DNA of 64,000 nt. Source: Nissolia schottii. Taxonomy: Eukaryota > Streptophyta > Magnoliopsida > Fabales > Fabaceae. Position 1 is the stretch's first letter; each line of letters begins with the position of its first letter. The notes below the pieces were generated by a model. The model saw only the letters and a program-made list of their open reading frames with translations, was not told where the DNA came from and did no database searches. A program made the position numbers and the translations under genes. Location: positions 345,659 to 409,658 of the forward strand of contig QANU01028716.1 in assembly GCA_003254905.1 (NCBI GenBank), in the 5' to 3' direction. Below are positions 59,570 through 64,000 of the stretch, piece after piece.

Positions 59570-59835
59570 TTTTTTAGGTTAATACTCTAATTGGTTCATG
59601 AACATTTTATCGATGTCTATATTAGTCCCTAAACAAAAATAAATTTTCAACTAGTCTTGAATATTTTAAACGTTTCACCTATTAGTTCATCAACATTTTA
59701 GACGTAAGTAATAATAAAGATAATGTTTTAAAATGTTTAAAGACCAATTTAGAGTTTTCTTTGTTGGAAAACCAATGTCAACATTGATTAAAAATTCCAG
59801 ACCAATTAGGCCATTCAATTTTTTTTACACTAAAG
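59570..59835. mobile_element. Foldback MITE upstream of the REVEILLE gene
   Basis: The left arm (TTAGGTTAATACTCTAATTG, then AGTCCCTAAAC) is partly matched in inverse orientation at the right end (CCAGACCAATTAGGCCATTC), and the middle contains ACATTTTAGACG/CGTTTCACC words. It is of the same general arm type as the MITEs at 5978, 11355 and 18437, but weaker. It ends about 145 bases before the REVEILLE TATA box. Confidence 0.45.
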
Positions 59836-59980
59836 CATAGGTCAAAATTAATTAAAGAAAACACAAAATTGTAAATTCAACCGCCATTGAGACTGAATAC
59901 GGCGGATAGTGATGAACACTGATGGCAAGTGTCGAGGACAGCACGGTCATTTCACACCCACCTTTTTTTTTTTTTTTCCT

Positions 59981-59989
59981 CTATAAAAG
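59981..59989 (+). promoter_or_regulatory. TATA box of REVEILLE gene
   Basis: CTATAAAAG follows a 17-base T run, about 240 bases before the start codon. The purine-rich leader begins shortly downstream. Confidence 0.65.
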
Positions 59990-60024
59990 CTGGGCTTCTC
60001 ATTTTAAATCGAGAGAAAGATTAC

Positions 60025-60030
<6 letters not shown>

Positions 60031-60066
<36 letters not shown>
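60031..60066. repeat. GA microsatellite in the REVEILLE 5' leader
   Basis: Eighteen GA dinucleotides in the likely 5' UTR. A matching CT run lies at 60472-60504 just after the first 5' splice site. Confidence 0.9.
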
Positions 60067-60069
<3 letters not shown>

Positions 60070-60224
60070 TGCGACCATAAAAAACGAAAACAGAGAGAAA
60101 AAAAAACATACAGAAACAGAGGTTGTTGGAAAAACCAGTGACACAGGTTTCACACGAAAGTCCTTAAAATCGCGAAAATCGGAGTTCGAATTCTTCAAGG
60201 GATTTTTGCGTGTCTCGGTTCTTG

Positions 60225-60466
60225 ATGGTGTCGGTGAACCCGAATCCAGCTCAAGGCTTCTACTTCTTCGATCCTTCTTCCTCAAACATGGGTCTTCCCG
60301 GCGTCAATCCCATGCCGCCGCCGGCACCGCCAGCTCCGGCAGCGGCGTCATCATCCTCCGCGGCGGAGGATCCGAATAAGAAGATCCGGAAACCCTACAC
60401 GATCACCAAGTCCAGGGAGAGCTGGACCGAGCAGGAGCACGACAAGTTTCTAGAAGCTCTCCAATT

Positions 60467-60510
<44 letters not shown>

Positions 60511-63500
60511 CTTTTCTCCTTCTAATTTTCCTCTTTTTTTCCTCTGAAAAAAATCAAATTAAATTCAAATTCATGGTATTACTATTACTGTTGGAATTTC
60601 TGCTTTGTGAATTAGGCAGTCTTTGGATGCTATTTTTATTTTTGGGGGGTGAATTATGGGTGCTGATTAATGCCTTCTTCTTCCATTTGTTGAGTTTTAT
60701 TGGTAATTAAGATTGTTTGGATTGGTGATTAATGGGTCATGTGAGTTGGGATTTTTAATCGGTGAAGTAAAGAATAGTTGTTACACTATTACTGTAGTGT
60801 AAACCCCTTTTGGGGTATGCTTTATTTTAGATTCGTTTTTTTATTGGATTTAGTAAAAGCATGTTTGGCAACAACGTATTTGTAGGGAAATGATCAATTT
60901 TTTATGGTTAAAATTGCCTCAGGAGCTTTTGATTATTAGGTTTTTGAAGTTAAAATAAGCTAATCAAATATCAATACAAGTATGTGTTTTCTTATTGATT
61001 AGTTAGTTTGATTTGTCATATGATGTTATTGAACTGATTGAGTGGTGCAGGATGCACATAAATTAAATTCGTTAAATTGGGGTCTCAAAATTATCTACTT
61101 GTTTCCTTCTTCTTTTCTTTTGTTTTGATATAGTTCTGTTTCTGGAGTTTAATTCATAAGCTTCGAGTTTTTAGGTTTTAAGTATTATGAGGGTTGAAGG
61201 AACGGAACTATTGTAAGATGAGAGTGTTTTAGGAGCAAACCTCAGAGGATCCGCGCCTTGTTGAAGGCGTGCAAAGGGCGTAGGATACTCCAAACCAACT
61301 GCAAACGAGATAGAAGTGTGTTCGTTGGGTCATCGAATGTGTAAAAGAGAAGCATTGCAGTTTGCAAATCGACACTACTCGACTCACTAATCACCCCACC
61401 TCACTTGAAGGAAACAAGTGTCACCTTTATATCAAAGCTGCAGCTTGTGCCCTAAATCACACGCTAGGATAATAGGACCAACATTTTTACCATCTGTCAT
61501 TATGCACCCCCTTGGATTGTTGCATGACAAATGTCAGCGTGCAACGTTGCTTTTGTCAGAAAATTCCTGTCAATTCCTCTCCCTCAAGCTTTAGCTATAA
61601 ATGCCATATGCTTTTACTTATTTATGTTGACTTGTAATGAATATTATCTCATGTACATTGAAATTATTATTTTTTGTTTAATAGCTTGCAGCTTATGGAC
61701 ACTCTGGCATTGTGTGATCCAAGTAGCCAACCCAACATATTTGGATAAGGCTTAGTTGTTTGTTGTAGCTTGCAGATTATATTAAAATTAAGCATTGAAA
61801 GAATTAGGGCTTAGAAACTCCGTAGTTACTGAATCGAAAAATGAGTGGGTAATTTGAGTTTAGGCCAAGCCATTTGAGTAGTATCCACCATTTTGCAAGC
61901 TGAAATTATACTCTCCAATAAAAATGGTTCCTGCTGTAATAATGTGGTATATGATGTATTTATTTATTTTTGCTTATTTTCAACTCTGTTTCTCATGACT
62001 GGTTTCAGATTTGATCGTGACTGGAAGAAGATTGAAGCATTTGTTGGATCAAAAACAGTTATTCAGGTAATTATTATTTGTGAAAATCTCAAAGGGAAAC
62101 AAGGATCAAGTTACTAGTGAACGTTAGATAATTTTGCTTTCTTTTGAAACAGTGGAAAATGATAAAAAATTTATTCATTATTATTAAACATATTTGAAGT
62201 TTGAATCCCATATTGGGTATTTTGTGAAACTTATTCAGTGTCATCACTGAATACCAGACTCCAAGTCTCAAACATAAGCTTAAAACTTGATTTTCGGTGA
62301 CATGATGGTTTTCCAAAGACTGTCAATTGAAACCCTCGACCTGAGTTATGTTCATGATGATTGGAGTTGGTTCTACCACTAGCTTTTTGTTCGTTTTTAT
62401 ATCTGCCGATTCAGTGCACCTTACTAGCAAACCAATTTTTTTTTTGGTTCATCTAACTAACAAAGTGCATACTTTTGTCTGCACTCTCTTGCATTGGAAT
62501 GAGATGCAATTTATTCTTCCTGTGTTTTACTTCAAGAACCTAAGGCTTGATGACGGGGTTGGGAACATAAACTCATAGTTTGCCGCCTCTGTCACATTAG
62601 GACAGAGAGTTATTGACTCATCCTGTTTATATAATTGAAATAGTGTTCGTTTCATCAATTTTCTTATGGTGAATATCGTGCTCTTAAGTGTTCTTTCTTA
62701 ATACTTCTATGAAAAACTGTAGAATATTATTTTTTACCGCACTACTACTTTTTGGCAGATACGAAGTCATGCACAAAAGTATTTCCTTAAAGTCCAGAAG
62801 AATGGAACAAGTGAACACGTACCTCCTCCTCGCCCAAAGAGAAAAGCTGCCCATCCATATCCTCAGAAAGCTCCTAAAATTGGTTGGTATAGCCAAAACA
62901 CATTTCATGTTTCTCTGGCTTTCATCTGTTGTATAATATTTGAGTAATGCTGGTTTCTATTTTTGCGTTTTATCAGCTCCTACTGTATCCCATGCCACTG
63001 GGCCATTGCAATCTTCATCTGCTTTCATTGAACCTGCATACATTTATAGCCCGGATTCGTCATCTGTGCTTGGAACTCCGGTTACCAGTGTGCCTGTATC
63101 ATCTTGGAATTATAGTGCTATACCGCCAGGGAGTGTGCCACACGTGGCTAAAGGTTTTCATTTCTCTTGAAATCTGCAATACTCTTTTTTAAGTTTCAAA
63201 ATGTGTATTCTTTTCCATTATATTTGATGGCGAATTCCGATATGAGGAAGGTTCGTTAACACGGAAAGTTTTTTGTTTGTTTGTCGTCAGATGATATGGG
63301 ATTGACCGGAGCTGGACAAGTGGTTCCTCCTACTAGTTGCTATAGCAGTAGTAATGAGAGCACCCCTCCAACTTGGCCAAACAACAAAGGGATTGATCAA
63401 AGAAACCAGGGAAAACCAATTTCAGGTTGGAATGGTTCTTTATCTCCAATTAATGGTTGTTTTGGCCCTTGGTTACATGTTTCTACAGTAGGAATACTTG

Positions 63501-63907
63501 GTTTGTGCATTCAATGTCTGTTATTGAAATTGTCAACCATTGTTGTACTATTTTGTTTTATGATTATTTCTATGCTCTTGCTTACAAATTCACCTGCTTT
63601 ATACAGTAATGCCAGATTTTGCAAAAGTCTACAGCTTCATTGGCAGTGTATTTGATCCAAATTCTACTAATCACCTACAGAGGCTGAAACAGATGGACCC
63701 AATAAACGTTGAAACAGTAATTAATCTCAAGGCCTTCATTTTCTTTGCCTCCTCATTCCTCCTTTTTTTTTTTTTTTTTTTTTTTTTTTGGGAGTTCAAG
63801 GTTTTAAGGCTTTTCCACTCGAGTTATTTACATGGTCTTGTTTGCAGGTATTGTTGTTGATGAGAAACCTCTCCTTGAATTTAATGAGTCCTGAGTTTGA
63901 GGATCAT
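60225..63907 (+). CDS. RVE: REVEILLE (RVE4/6/8 clade) MYB-like clock factor, 3' end beyond window
   Basis: Exons seen are 60225-60466, 62009-62066, 62759-62882, 62977-63153, 63291-63425, 63607-63716 and 63848-63907, all with GT-AG borders and matching phases. They give 302 residues, and the gene continues past the window. A single MYB repeat (about 66-112, [17 protein letters not shown] ... [10 protein letters not shown]) has the SHAQKYF signature of CCA1/LHY/RVE proteins. It is followed by [16 protein letters not shown]. The C-terminal [16 protein letters not shown] and [16 protein letters not shown] are the LCL-type region of the RVE4/6/8 group, which in Arabidopsis binds evening elements and activates evening clock genes, with LNK partners. 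The start is the first ATG before the conserved N-terminus; a GTG-led upstream extension was ignored. A proline/alanine run lies at 31-40. RVE6 and RVE8 cannot be told apart without the end of the gene. Confidence 0.93.
60472..60504. repeat. CT microsatellite in REVEILLE intron 1
   Basis: A CT run begins five bases inside intron 1 (donor GTAAGT at 60467) and ends in a short GT run. Intron 1 (60467-62008) is otherwise non-coding. Confidence 0.9.
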
Positions 63908-64000
63908 GTAAGTTTTGTTTCCAATAGATGGCAACAATGCCTCTGTCATCTTTTAAAGCGCATATTGATTTGTTTTTAAAGCTTTTCATGGTTTGAACTG

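Noticed and set aside
1-64000. CRISPR array, operon or prokaryotic system
   Set aside because: Introns, MITEs, SINEs and plant gene families show plant nuclear DNA; the repeats seen are not spacer-separated arrays.

Overview
This window looks like nuclear DNA of a flowering plant. The evidence is AT-rich intergenic sequence, GT-AG introns, tRNA-derived SINEs, MITEs, LTR retrotransposon relics, a CACTA transposon, a plastid-derived insert, and plant-specific gene families. The types of foldback MITE suggest a legume, but that is inference. It is a draft assembly: runs of N lie at 18674-18807 and 38707-39052, and single Ns at 8495 and 20808.

Four host genes can be modelled exon by exon. (1) A type-1 ACC synthase (ethylene synthesis) lies at 6783-10733 on the + strand, with four exons and a complete C-terminal phospho-regulatory tail. 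(2) A heavy-metal-associated isoprenylated plant protein (HIPP) lies at 35820-37572 on the - strand; it has three exons, a two-codon first exon and a CaaX end. (3) A two-exon gene at 50884-53409 on the + strand resembles Arabidopsis At1g01500; it has a GC-rich first exon and a Gly-rich C-terminal membrane segment. (4) A REVEILLE-type MYB of the RVE4/6/8 clade begins at 60225 on the + strand and runs off the right edge. These genes have no evident functional link.

From 15.7 to 34.2 kb the window is a stack of nested transposable elements whose order can be read from target-site duplications (TSDs). A Stowaway-like element (15750-17862) holds a SINE and a Tourist-like element, and the Tourist-like element holds a solo LTR. 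A foldback MITE (about 18437-26607) holds a large solo LTR (18538-26211), which holds a 4.4-kb LTR element (20095-24512). A truncated LINE (26621 to about 34150) holds a probable solo LTR (28816-34082), which holds a non-autonomous CACTA element (29010-32619). The CACTA element carries about 0.8 kb of plastid DNA (trnI-GAU 5' exon, intron and ycf68 region), a short LTR-end fragment and two tandem long hairpins.

From 41 to 47 kb there is a decayed Mutator-like transposase end facing a decayed plant-mobile-domain (PMD/MAIN-like) gene. A hAT-like MITE has landed in the tail of the PMD gene, and tandem repeats lie inside and beyond it. The rest is intergenic sequence with MITEs, a short interstitial telomere-like tract and simple repeats.
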